From NCBI RefSeq assembly GCF_013002705.1, contig NZ_JABEND010000001.1, positions 620,001-684,000 on the forward strand: a stretch of 64,000 bases of DNA, written 5' to 3'. The position numbers were made by a program, and so were the translations under genes. The notes beneath the pieces are model-generated. The model was not told the DNA's origin, searched no databases, and saw nothing but the letters and a program-made list of their open reading frames with translations. This document shows, piece after piece, positions 52,671 to 60,461 of the stretch. Source of the stretch: Nakamurella aerolata. Lineage in GTDB: Bacteria > Actinomycetota > Actinomycetes > Mycobacteriales > Nakamurellaceae. Each line of letters begins with the position of its first letter. Position 1 is the stretch's first letter.

Positions 52671-52964
52671 GTGCTGATCGGAGCCTTCCTGCCCTATGTA
52701 ACCGCTGGCGAGAGTCGCTCACTGTCAGTAAATCTATGGGACGTGCTGAGCAGCAGTGATGTCGCCGGCGGTGGTCTGCGCGGAGCAGTGCTGGCCTTTC
52801 ATGACCTGACCAGGGATCTTTCGCTCCTGGACGATTCAGGTTTTGCCGGGAGCGGGCATTGGGTAGATGTCGCAGGGATCGGCAGTTACCTGGTGGCGCT
52901 CGGATCCGTGCTGGCTGTGGCCGGTGGGATCTTCGCGGCAACCAGCCAGCCCGCAACCCGGTGA
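52671..52964 (+). CDS. Small membrane protein with unclear start
   Basis: A 97-residue open frame from GTG 52671. It ends with a good membrane helix (VAGIGSYLVALGSVLAVAGGIFAATS) and has SRSLSVNLWDVLSSSD between. Upstream, the same frame continues as coding-like DNA (AGTVAGALGLAAAGF) that would complete a first membrane helix, but contains no ATG, GTG or TTG before a stop; only CTG 52605 could start it. Either translation starts at CTG or a start was lost. An ATG at 52612 in another frame encodes 21 codons and stops across GTG 52671. No family recognised. Confidence 0.45.
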   Translation: MLIGAFLPYVTAGESRSLSVNLWDVLSSSDVAGGGLRGAVLAFHDLTRDLSLLDDSGFAGSGHWVDVAGIGSYLVALGSVLAVAGGIFAATSQPATR

Positions 52965-52976
52965 AGCGTCGCAGCG

Positions 52977-53767
52977 TTAGCGCACCCGCCATTCGGCAAA
53001 GCGTTCGCGTTCGCGATAGCCGATGCGGCGGTAGATGGCGTTGGAGGGCGCGTAGTCGGCGTCGGTGAAGAGCACCACGGTGTCGGCACCCGCCTGTTGC
53101 GCAGCGGCGCTGGCTGCCGCGGTGACAGCCATGCCGAAATGCCTGCCGCGGAACGGTTCTGCGGTGTACACCGGCCCAACGCGACTCATCCCGTCGATCA
53201 CCTGAGTGTGCCGCGCCCATGCAACGGTTTCATCGCCGACGGTCCAAAGCAGCTGGCGCGCGCCGAGCGCGTGGCCGCGGCGGGCCGCCGCAGGATCGAA
53301 ATCGACTGGTACAGCGCCGGTCTCGGTGGCGAACCTGGGTACCCATTCTGCCAGGAGGGCCAGGTCGGCCCGATCGGCGAGGTCAGCCTCGCGGGCCCGG
53401 CCGGCGACGCGGCCCGGTGGCACCAGCTCGCCGAGTTCGTACAGCAGCATGGACATCTCCGGCCCAGCGCTGCCGCCACCTCGGACACCGCGTCCGGCGC
53501 CACCTCGGCGACCAGCTGGGTGAGCAGCGGCTGCTCCCCGCGGGGCGGCGACTGCAGCGCGGCGCCGACGCAGCGGTCACCGGCGAACGCCAGCACCGTC
53601 AATGCTTGCTCCGCCGCGGGTTCGGTCCGAAGATTGTCCAGCACCGTGCTCACGATCGTCGCCCGCGCCCGGTCGGCTGCCGCCAGCTCGGCACGGCGGA
53701 ACGACCCGACAGGGCATCCGGCAGCTGGCGAATCGACAACCCGACGCTCACCCGAGCAGCATGCCAT
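52977..53767 (-). pseudogene. Frameshifted GNAT family acetyltransferase
   Basis: Two frames together make one acetyltransferase. The N-terminal half (ADRARATIVSTVLDNL ... LTVLAFAGDRCVGAALQSPP ... APDAVSEVAAALG) lies in one frame to about 53465; the C-terminal half (MLLYELGELVPPGRVAG ... RVGPVYTAEPFRGRHFGMAV ... SNAIYRRIGYRERERFAEW) continues in another frame from 53456. One missing base near 53458-53466 explains both. The C-terminal half holds the acetyl-CoA loop, so a half protein could still be made from ATG 53456. A sequencing error is possible; the true start is also uncertain. Confidence 0.7.
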
Positions 53768-53886
53768 CGCGGGCCACCAGAGTCCCCCGAAATTTCTTTG
53801 CCGAGCGATGTCGAGAACAGCGGGGCGGCTTCGTCCCTGGGGTGCATGCGGCCAGAATGGGCCGCACCACATCCGAGGAGTTCATC

Positions 53887-54294
53887 ATGGCCAAGTACCT
53901 GCTGCTCAAGCACTACCGCGGCGCCCCGAAGGGCGTCAACGACGTCCCGATGGAGCAGTGGACGCCCGACGAGGTGACGGCCCACCTCAAGTACATGCAG
54001 GATTTTGCCAAGCGACTGGAAGCCACCGGAGAGTTCGTCGACGGGCAGGCGCTCGCCCCCGAAGGCACTTTCGTCCGCTACGACGGTGAGGGCCGGCCGC
54101 CCATCACCGACGGGCCGTTCGCCGAGACCAAAGACCTGATCGCCGGCTGGATGACCATCGACGTGGACAGCTACCAGCGGGCGGTCGAGCTGGCCGGCGA
54201 GCTGTCGGCGGCGCCCGGCGCCGGCGGCAAGCCCATTCACGAATGGTTGGAGCTGCGGCCCTTCCTCGCCGAGCCGCCCACCGTCACCGAGTAG
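53887..54294 (+). CDS. YCII/DGPF domain protein, sigma factor partner
   Basis: A 135-residue YCII-related protein with the DGPF motif (PPITDGPFAETKDLIAGWMTID). AKYLLLKHYRGAPKGVND and ATGEFVDGQALAPEGTFVR are usual family stretches. DGPF proteins are encoded next to ECF42 sigma factors, as here: the sigma gene starts 4 bases after this stop. ATG 53887 has GAGGAG upstream. Function is unknown; a ligand-binding role in signalling to the sigma factor has been proposed for the family. Confidence 0.9.
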   Translation: MAKYLLLKHYRGAPKGVNDVPMEQWTPDEVTAHLKYMQDFAKRLEATGEFVDGQALAPEGTFVRYDGEGRPPITDGPFAETKDLIAGWMTIDVDSYQRAVELAGELSAAPGAGGKPIHEWLELRPFLAEPPTVTE

Positions 54295-54298
54295 CTCG

Positions 54299-55495
54299 AT
54301 GACCACCGCTCCGGATGCCGCTCAGCTGCGGGCGCTGATCCCAGCGGTGCTCGGGGTTCTGGTCCGCCGCGGAGCCGATTTCACGGCGGCCGAGGACGCC
54401 GTGCAGGAGGCGCTGCTGCAGGCGCTGCAGCGCTGGCCGGACGAGCCACCCCGCGATGCCAAGGGCTGGCTGGTCACCGCCGCATGGCGAAAGTTTTTGG
54501 ACGCCAACCGTTCCGAGTCGGCGCGGCGGGCCAGGGAGCACGCCGTCAGCAGCCAGCCGCCGGCACCGGAGATCACCGGAGCCGACGATTCGCTGTGGCT
54601 GTACTTCCTGTGCGCCCACCCCTCGCTGACGCCGGCATCGGCGGTGGCGCTCACCCTGCGCGCCGTCGGCGGGCTCACCACCAAGCAGATCGCCAGCGCC
54701 TACCTGGTGCCGGAAGCCACCATGGCGCAACGGATCAGCCGGGCCAAGCGCACCGTCGCCGGCGCCCGCTTGGACCGTCCCGGTGACGTCGGGACGGTGC
54801 TGCGGGTGCTCTACCTGGTGTTCAACGAGGGCTATTCCGGCGATGTCGATCTGGCCGCGGAGGCGATCCAGCTGACCCGCCGGCTGGCCGGCGTGGTGGA
54901 TCACCCCGAGGTCGCCGGGCTGCTGGCGCTGATGCTGCTGCATCACGCCCGCCGGCCGGCCCGCACTGGCCCGAGCGGCGAGCTGATCCCGCTCGCCGAG
55001 CAGGACCGGACCCGTTGGGACACAGCGGCTATCGCCGACGGCATCGGCATCCTGCAGACGGCCCTGGCGCGGCACCGGCCGGGAGAGTTCCAGGCCCAGG
55101 CCGCCATCGCCGCCCTGCACGCCGACGCACCCACCGCCGCCGAAACGGACTGGCCGCAGATTGTCCAGTGGTACGACGAGCTGGCCACGCTCACCGACAA
55201 CCCGGTGGTGCTGCTGAACCGGGCGGTCGCCGTCGGCGAGGCCGACGGACCACGGGCGGGGCTGGCCGAACTCGCCCACCTTGACCCGGCGCTCCCCAGA
55301 TACCAGGCCGTACAAGCACATCTGACCGAGCGAACCGGCGACCACGCCGGCGCCGCCGAGCTGTACACAAAAGCCGCCGGGCGCGCCGACAACCGCGCCG
55401 AGCGCGACCATCTCACCAGGCAGGCGGCCCGGCTGAACACCGCGGTGAGGTCTGCAGGCGCTCAACCGCTGACGCCCGGCAGCGGCCCGAGCTGA
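54299..55495 (+). CDS. ECF42-type RNA polymerase sigma factor with TPR-like C-terminus
   Basis: A 398-residue extracytoplasmic-function sigma factor. Residues about 15-70 carry region 2 (AEDAVQEALLQALQRWPDEPPRDAKGWLVTAAWRKFLDANRS), and region 4 lies near 110-160 (LTLRAVGGLTTKQIASAYLVPEATMAQRISRAKRTV). The following 230 residues are a helical TPR-like domain (VLYLVFNEGYSGD, LLLHHARRPARTG, LLNRAVAVGEADGP) that defines ECF42. No anti-sigma factor gene is adjacent. It is probably co-transcribed with the DGPF gene and overlaps the ATL gene by 34 bases tail to tail. Confidence 0.92.
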   Translation: MTTAPDAAQLRALIPAVLGVLVRRGADFTAAEDAVQEALLQALQRWPDEPPRDAKGWLVTAAWRKFLDANRSESARRAREHAVSSQPPAPEITGADDSLWLYFLCAHPSLTPASAVALTLRAVGGLTTKQIASAYLVPEATMAQRISRAKRTVAGARLDRPGDVGTVLRVLYLVFNEGYSGDVDLAAEAIQLTRRLAGVVDHPEVAGLLALMLLHHARRPARTGPSGELIPLAEQDRTRWDTAAIADGIGILQTALARHRPGEFQAQAAIAALHADAPTAAETDWPQIVQWYDELATLTDNPVVLLNRAVAVGEADGPRAGLAELAHLDPALPRYQAVQAHLTERTGDHAGAAELYTKAAGRADNRAERDHLTRQAARLNTAVRSAGAQPLTPGSGPS

Positions 55496-55836
55496 CGCTC
55501 GGCGGCATCGGCCAGGGCGGCCAGATCGGCCCGGTGCCTGGTGATCCTGGCGCCGTTCCCGTTGGCCTTCTCGGCGATGTGCTCTGCGTACCAACGGGTT
55601 CGGGCCCTGCTGAGCAGCCGATCCGGCAACCCACCGGTGCTGGACGTCACCCGCCACCACGGCAGCGGTGCGGCGTCCGGACCGGCGGTGTCGAGATCGT
55701 CACACAACGACATGGCCCGGCCCACCAGCCGCGGGTTGACCTGCAACATGCCGGCGATGTCGCCGTAGCTGACCACCCGGCCGGTGGGGACCAGCCTGGC
55801 GATGGCATAGACCCGGCGGCACAGCTCGATGTTCAC
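55462..55836 (-). CDS. Alkyltransferase-like (ATL) DNA-binding protein
   Basis: A 124-residue protein of the MGMT DNA-binding domain type. VPTGRVVSYGDIAGML and NPRLVGRAMSLCDD are the helix-turn-helix and Arg finger region; the active site is PWWRVTSS, so Trp replaces the alkyl-acceptor Cys of PCHRV. Such ATL proteins bind O6-alkylguanine without removing the alkyl group and signal to nucleotide excision repair. It is 6 bases after glnA2 on the same strand and overlaps the sigma factor gene by 34 bases. Confidence 0.85.
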   Translation of the reverse strand: MNIELCRRVYAIARLVPTGRVVSYGDIAGMLQVNPRLVGRAMSLCDDLDTAGPDAAPLPWWRVTSSTGGLPDRLLSRARTRWYAEHIAEKANGNGARITRHRADLAALADAAERQLGPLPGVSG

Positions 55837-55842
55837 CGGCGG

Positions 55843-57183
55843 CTACAGCGACAGATACCGCTTGAGCTCGTACGGAGTCACCTGCCGGCGGTACGCCTCC
55901 CACTCGGCCTTCTTGTTCCGCAGGAAGTAGTCGAAAACGTGCTCCCCCAAGGCTTCCGCCACCAACTCGGAGTTCTCCATGGCGTTCAGCGCTGCCTCGA
56001 GCGAGCCGGGCAACTTGGTGTAGCCGAGCGCGCGGCGCTCCGCGTCCGACACCAGCGCGATGTCTTCGCTGGTGGCCGGCGGCAGCTCGTAGCCGTCCCT
56101 GATGCCGCGCAGGCCGGCGGCGATCACCACCGCGAACAACAAGTACGGGTTGGTCCCCGAGTCCGGCAGCCGGAACTCGATGCGCTGCGACGCCGACCGG
56201 CCCGGCGAGTAGTTCGGCACCCGCACCAGCGCCGACCGGTTGGCCTGCCCCCACGACACCAGCGTCGGGGCTTCCTCGCCGATCACCAACCGCTTGTACG
56301 AGTTCACCCACTGGCACGACACCGCGGTGATCTCCGGCGCGTGCCGCAGCACCCCGGCGAGGAAAGCCTTACCGGTGGCGGACATCTGGTATTCGTCGTC
56401 GGCGTCGTAGAAGGCGTTGCTCTCCCCCTCGAACAGCGAGAAGTGAGTGTGCATCGCCGATCCCGGCTGGTCGGGGAACGGTTTGGGCATGAAAGAGGCC
56501 CGCACCCCCTGGGTGAGCGCCACCTCCTTCACCACATATCGAAAACTCATGATGTTGTCTGCCATGGTGAGCGCATCCGCGTAGCGCAGATCGATCTCCT
56601 GCTGACCGGGCGCGCCCTCGTGGTGGGAGAACTCCACCGAGATCCCCATGGCCTCAAGGGTGTCGATGGCGCGCCGCCGAAAGTGCGGCGCCGCATCGTG
56701 ACTGGCCTGGTCGAAGAATCCGCCGCGGTCCGCCGGCTCCGGCTCCGAGCCGTCCTCAGGTAGATCTTTCAGCAGGAAGAACTCGATCTCGGGGTGCACG
56801 TAGCAGGTGAAGCCCATTCCGGCCGCCTCCTGCATCACCCGGCGCAGCACGTGCCGCGGATCGGCCCATGAGGGGGATCCGTCCGGCATGGCGATGTCAC
56901 AGAACATCCGCGCCGAGTACGAGCGGCCCTCGTCCGCCTCCCACGGCAGCACCTGGAACGTGCTCGGATCGGGCTTGGCGATCATGTCCGACTCGTGCAC
57001 CCTGGCGTAGCCCTCGATGGCTGACCCGTCGAAACCGATGCCGTTCGCGAACGCGCCCTCCAGCTCGGCCGGCGCCACCGCCACCGACTTCAGGTAGCCG
57101 AGCACGTCGGTGAACCACAGCCGCACGAAGCGGATGTCCCGTTCCTCGAGGGTGCGCAGGACGAACTGCTGCTGACGATCCAT
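55843..57183 (-). CDS. glnA2: Glutamine synthetase-like, GlnA2 type
   Basis: A 446-residue member of the glutamine synthetase family, the same length as M. tuberculosis GlnA2. DRQQQFVLRTLEERDIRFVRLWFTDVLGYLKSV is the beta-grasp N-terminus, followed by GFDGSAIEGYARV, EIEFFLLKD, SHHEGAPGQQEIDLRYADAL and NPYLLFAVVIAAGLRGI. Recent work on actinobacterial GlnA2 assigns glutamylation of polyamines rather than glutamine synthesis; which activity holds here is not visible. ATG 57183 lies 6 bases after a -10 box. The adenylylation Tyr loop of GlnA1 is not obvious. Confidence 0.9.
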   Translation of the reverse strand: MDRQQQFVLRTLEERDIRFVRLWFTDVLGYLKSVAVAPAELEGAFANGIGFDGSAIEGYARVHESDMIAKPDPSTFQVLPWEADEGRSYSARMFCDIAMPDGSPSWADPRHVLRRVMQEAAGMGFTCYVHPEIEFFLLKDLPEDGSEPEPADRGGFFDQASHDAAPHFRRRAIDTLEAMGISVEFSHHEGAPGQQEIDLRYADALTMADNIMSFRYVVKEVALTQGVRASFMPKPFPDQPGSAMHTHFSLFEGESNAFYDADDEYQMSATGKAFLAGVLRHAPEITAVSCQWVNSYKRLVIGEEAPTLVSWGQANRSALVRVPNYSPGRSASQRIEFRLPDSGTNPYLLFAVVIAAGLRGIRDGYELPPATSEDIALVSDAERRALGYTKLPGSLEAALNAMENSELVAEALGEHVFDYFLRNKKAEWEAYRRQVTPYELKRYLSL

Positions 57184-57189
57184 GACAAC

Positions 57190-57195
57190 AGCGTA
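57190..57195 (-). promoter_or_regulatory. -10 element of glnA2 (leaderless start)
   Basis: TACGCT on the minus strand ends 6 bases before ATG 57183. Confidence 0.45.
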
Positions 57196-57246
57196 GAAGG
57201 CAGGCAGTGGCGCGGGTGTGCCACTACCCACCGGTAACCTGTCCCG

Positions 57247-58323
57247 ATGCCAAGCGCCGATCTCACCAGCACCGCAGCGGCCCCCGAGGTGACCGCCGAC
57301 GCGGTGCGCTGGTCGGTGCCCGCCGATCGGCTGCCCGACGGCACCACGGCGGTGTCGCTGCAACTGGACTGGCCGGCCGCCGGCAGCACGGAGTTCGAAC
57401 GCACCGCCGCCGGCGACTTCACGCTGCAGCTGGCTCGTCCGCTGGCGCACCGGTTCGAGTACCAGCTGCGGGCCGTCACCGCCGACGGCGAGCACACCAG
57501 CACCGACCCGACCAACCCCCGCACCGTGCCTGGTCCCTTCGGCGACAAGTCGGAGATCCTGTTTCCCGACTACTCAGAGCCGGACTGGCTCGGCACCCCG
57601 GCCGACGGCAGCATCACCGCCGTCGACGATCCGCCGTCCGCGCTCGAGGTGCCGGTCCCGATCAGGGTGTACACCCCGGCCGGCATCGCCGACGACGCCG
57701 CGGTGCCGCTGCTGATCAGCCACGACGGCACCGACATGGCCGAGCGTGGTGGGCTGCTGAGTTGGGCGTCGGCGCAGGCGGCCGCCGGCCAGCCGCTGCG
57801 GGTGGCCCTGCTCGACCCACCGCACGGCTACCGGAACGCTTGGTACGCAGCGGATCCGGCCTACGCCGACCACCTGGCCGGGCAGATCGTGCCGGCCCTC
57901 ATCGCGCAGTTCCCCACCACCGTGGTGATCGGGCTTGGCGCCAGTCTTGGTGCGCTGGCGATGATGTACACCCACCGCAGGCACCCGGACGCGTTCGCCG
58001 GGCTCGGCCTGCAGTCCGGTTCGTTCTTCACCTCGGAGCTCGATCCGCAGGAGTCGGACTGGCCCGAGTTCGACCAGGTGTGCGCAGCGGTCGACACCAT
58101 CACCGCGGCGCTGCCACCCGAAGTACATCCGATTCCGATCTGGATGTCCGTCGGCGCCGTCGAGGAGAACCGCGCCAACAACGAGCAGCTGGCCGGGGCG
58201 CTGGCCTTCCAGGGGTATCCGGTCGACGCCGACATCGTGCCGGACGCGCATACCGTGATCGGTTGGCGCGACGCCTGGCAGCCGGGCCTCGCCGACCTGA
58301 TTCGTGCCACCATGACCCGATGA
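57247..58323 (+). CDS. Enterochelin esterase-like hydrolase
   Basis: A 358-residue protein. The N-terminal 120 residues form a beta-sandwich like the Fes/IroD N-domain (VRWSVPADRLPDGTTAVSLQLDW ... HRFEYQLRAVTADGEHTSTD), and the alpha/beta hydrolase domain follows with LLISHDGTDMAERGGLL and VIGLGASLGALAMMYTHRR, where Ser233 is the expected nucleophile. PHGYRNAWYAADPAYADHL resembles the enterobactin esterase oxyanion region. No signal peptide, so cytosolic. The stop overlaps the next esterase gene (ATGA). It may cut an ester or amide product of the ATP-grasp enzyme of the same cassette. Confidence 0.8.
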   Translation: MPSADLTSTAAAPEVTADAVRWSVPADRLPDGTTAVSLQLDWPAAGSTEFERTAAGDFTLQLARPLAHRFEYQLRAVTADGEHTSTDPTNPRTVPGPFGDKSEILFPDYSEPDWLGTPADGSITAVDDPPSALEVPVPIRVYTPAGIADDAAVPLLISHDGTDMAERGGLLSWASAQAAAGQPLRVALLDPPHGYRNAWYAADPAYADHLAGQIVPALIAQFPTTVVIGLGASLGALAMMYTHRRHPDAFAGLGLQSGSFFTSELDPQESDWPEFDQVCAAVDTITAALPPEVHPIPIWMSVGAVEENRANNEQLAGALAFQGYPVDADIVPDAHTVIGWRDAWQPGLADLIRATMTR

Positions 58324-59069
58324 CGCACACCGAGTACCACCGGCTGCCGGCCCACCAACTGGGCTGGGCCGACGCCGAGGTGGTGGTGCACGGCCATTAC
58401 GGCCGGCCGGTGCTGTGGTTCCCGTCGGAAGGCGGTTCGCCGCACGACTTCGCCGGCAACGGCATCCTCGATTCGGTGCGCGGCGCGGTCGACGACGGCC
58501 GCATCAAGGTCTACTGCGTCCCCTCCTACGACGCCACCTCATGGTCGGCCAACCACAAGCCGCTGGCCGACCGCGCCAGGGCGCATCTGGCCTACGACGA
58601 CTGGGTGGTCTGGACGCTGGCCCCTGCCATCAGAGAACACAGCGGCCGACGCGCCGACATCGCCACCGCCGGCACCTCGATGGGCGCCTTCCACGCCGCG
58701 CTGTTCGCGCTGCGGCATCCGCACGTGTTTCCGCAGGCCGTCGCGATGTCCGGCAGCTACGACCCGCGCGGCTGGCACGCCTGGGGCGAGCCCTCCGACG
58801 AGGTGTACGCCTGCAACCCGATGCAGTTCGTGCCCGGCTGGTACGGCGAGCACCTCGACTGGGTGCGGCGCTCGGCGCGGCTGACCGTGGTGGTGGGTTC
58901 GGGACAGTGGGAGGACACCACCGGCGCCAACCACTCCACCCAGCTACTGGCGGAACAGTTGCGGGACAAGGGAATCCCCCACGATTTGTTCGTCTGGGGT
59001 CACGAATGGCCGCACGATTGGCCGAGTTGGCGGGCACAGTCGGCGATGTACCTGCCGGCGCTGGGCTGA
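58320..59069 (+). CDS. Esterase D-like hydrolase
   Basis: A 249-residue alpha/beta hydrolase. VLWFPSEGGSPHDFAGNG is the oxyanion segment, ATAGTSMGAFHAALFALRHP has the nucleophile Ser120, GSGQWEDTT the Asp region and HEWPHDWPSW near the C-terminus the His. This compact esterase type is found in actinobacteria and resembles COG4947 members. It is translationally coupled to the preceding enterochelin-esterase-like gene. Substrate unknown. The gap to the ATP-grasp gene is 51 bases. Confidence 0.82.
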   Translation: MTHTEYHRLPAHQLGWADAEVVVHGHYGRPVLWFPSEGGSPHDFAGNGILDSVRGAVDDGRIKVYCVPSYDATSWSANHKPLADRARAHLAYDDWVVWTLAPAIREHSGRRADIATAGTSMGAFHAALFALRHPHVFPQAVAMSGSYDPRGWHAWGEPSDEVYACNPMQFVPGWYGEHLDWVRRSARLTVVVGSGQWEDTTGANHSTQLLAEQLRDKGIPHDLFVWGHEWPHDWPSWRAQSAMYLPALG

Positions 59070-59120
59070 GCCGGCGTCACGGTCCGTGCCGTCGTCGCCC
59101 GAATGTGTGAGGATCGGCAG

Positions 59121-60461
59121 ATGACGGACAAGACCACGCACCTCATCGGGCTGCTGCTCGGTACCGAGGACGACTGGCCGCGGGCGTTCGAGACGCTGGT
59201 GCACCGGCTCGGTCCGGTGAACTACGGCGGCACCGAGCACCGGCTGACCACCGAGCGGCTCACCATCGAGCCGTTCGACCTGCGCGACCCGGTCCGGCAG
59301 GACGTGGTGATCGACCGGCTGGCCTGGTGGTACTTCCACCCGCGGGAGTGGCTGAAGAAGGCCGCGTTGGTGAACGGGACCTATCTGCTCAACAATCCGT
59401 TCACCTTCCAGGCCATGGAGAAGCACTCGGCCTACTGCGCAATGATCCGGCTCGGATTCGACATCCCCGACACCGTGCTGGTGCCGTACAAGAACCCGAT
59501 CGACCACGAGAAGTGGACGTACACCGCGTCCACCTACAACCTGCCGTTCGACCTGGACGAGGTGGCCGAGCGGGTCGGCTACCCGATGTTCATGAAACCG
59601 TTCGACGGCGGCGCCTGGCGCGGGGTGTCCCGGATCGACGACCAAGCAGCGCTGCACAGCGCCTACGACTCCTCCGGCCAGATGCTGATGCACCTGCAGG
59701 CCGCCGTCAGCCCGTTCGACGTGTTCGCTCGGTCGCTCACCATCGGCCCGGAGACCCAGGTGATGAAGTTCCGTCCCGAGCTGCCGATGCACCACCGCTA
59801 CGAGGTGGCGCACGATTTTCTCGAGCCGGAGGCCGGGCAGGAGATCCTCACGCTGTCCCGCACCATCAACGCGTTCTTCCGCTGGGAGTTCAACTCCTGC
59901 GAGACGCTGGTCACCGGGACAAGGGCACGGCCGATCGACTACGCCAACGCCTGCCCTGACATTGCGATCACCTCGCTGCACTACTACTTCCCCTGGGCCA
60001 TCCAGAACCTGTTGTCCTGGAGCGCTTTCTGCGCCGTCACCGGCCGCCGGGCGCAGATCGACACCGCCACCACCACCTGGTTCGACGTTGCCGACAACCC
60101 GGATCTGAGCTGGCACGACAAGCTGGCCCGCTACGCGCAGCTGGCCGACGCGTACTTCCAGGCCGAGGAGTACCGGGAGTTCTGCGGCACAACGCTGGCC
60201 GCGCTACCTGAGCTGGTCCACGACTGGATCTCCGGGCCAGATTTCGACCAGTTGCTGGTCGAGACGGTGCAGACCACCTACCCGGCGCACGAGCACGAGC
60301 AGTTCATCGCGCATTTCCGCGGCCTGATGGGGATGTGGGTGGCCGACCAGGCCAACCAGAATCAGGGCAACCAGGGTCAGGTCAACCAGGATCAGGTCAA
60401 CAGCAAGGACGCTGCTCAGCAGGTGGTGCCGGCCGGCGGCACCTTCAGCGACTCCAAGTAG
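59121..60461 (+). CDS. ATP-grasp domain ligase-like protein
   Basis: A 446-residue protein with an ATP-grasp fold. EKHSAYCAMIRLGFDIPDTVLVP is the linker into the B domain, VGYPMFMKPFDGGAWRGVSRI has the ATP-binding Lys and Gly-rich loop, and the C domain carries WEFNSCETLV with acidic residues and DYANACPDIA. ATP-grasp enzymes form amide, peptide or thioester bonds via acyl phosphates. A Gln/Asn-rich tail is made of 15-base repeats. ATG 59121 follows GAGGATCGGCAG. The acceptor and donor are unknown. Its 3' end overlaps the convergent Hip1-like gene by 46 bases. Confidence 0.75.
   Translation: MTDKTTHLIGLLLGTEDDWPRAFETLVHRLGPVNYGGTEHRLTTERLTIEPFDLRDPVRQDVVIDRLAWWYFHPREWLKKAALVNGTYLLNNPFTFQAMEKHSAYCAMIRLGFDIPDTVLVPYKNPIDHEKWTYTASTYNLPFDLDEVAERVGYPMFMKPFDGGAWRGVSRIDDQAALHSAYDSSGQMLMHLQAAVSPFDVFARSLTIGPETQVMKFRPELPMHHRYEVAHDFLEPEAGQEILTLSRTINAFFRWEFNSCETLVTGTRARPIDYANACPDIAITSLHYYFPWAIQNLLSWSAFCAVTGRRAQIDTATTTWFDVADNPDLSWHDKLARYAQLADAYFQAEEYREFCGTTLAALPELVHDWISGPDFDQLLVETVQTTYPAHEHEQFIAHFRGLMGMWVADQANQNQGNQGQVNQDQVNSKDAAQQVVPAGGTFSDSK
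60351..60404 (+). repeat. 15-base tandem repeat in the ATP-grasp tail
   Basis: About 3.5 copies of a 15-base unit (GTCAACCAGGATCAG), in frame, encoding Asn-Gln-x-Gln-x repeats. Confidence 0.9.

Noticed and set aside
59121-60461. Cyanophycin synthetase as partner of the cyanophycinase-like protein
   Set aside because: The ATP-grasp protein is 446 residues, far too short for CphA, lacks a Mur-ligase domain and lies 49 kb away.
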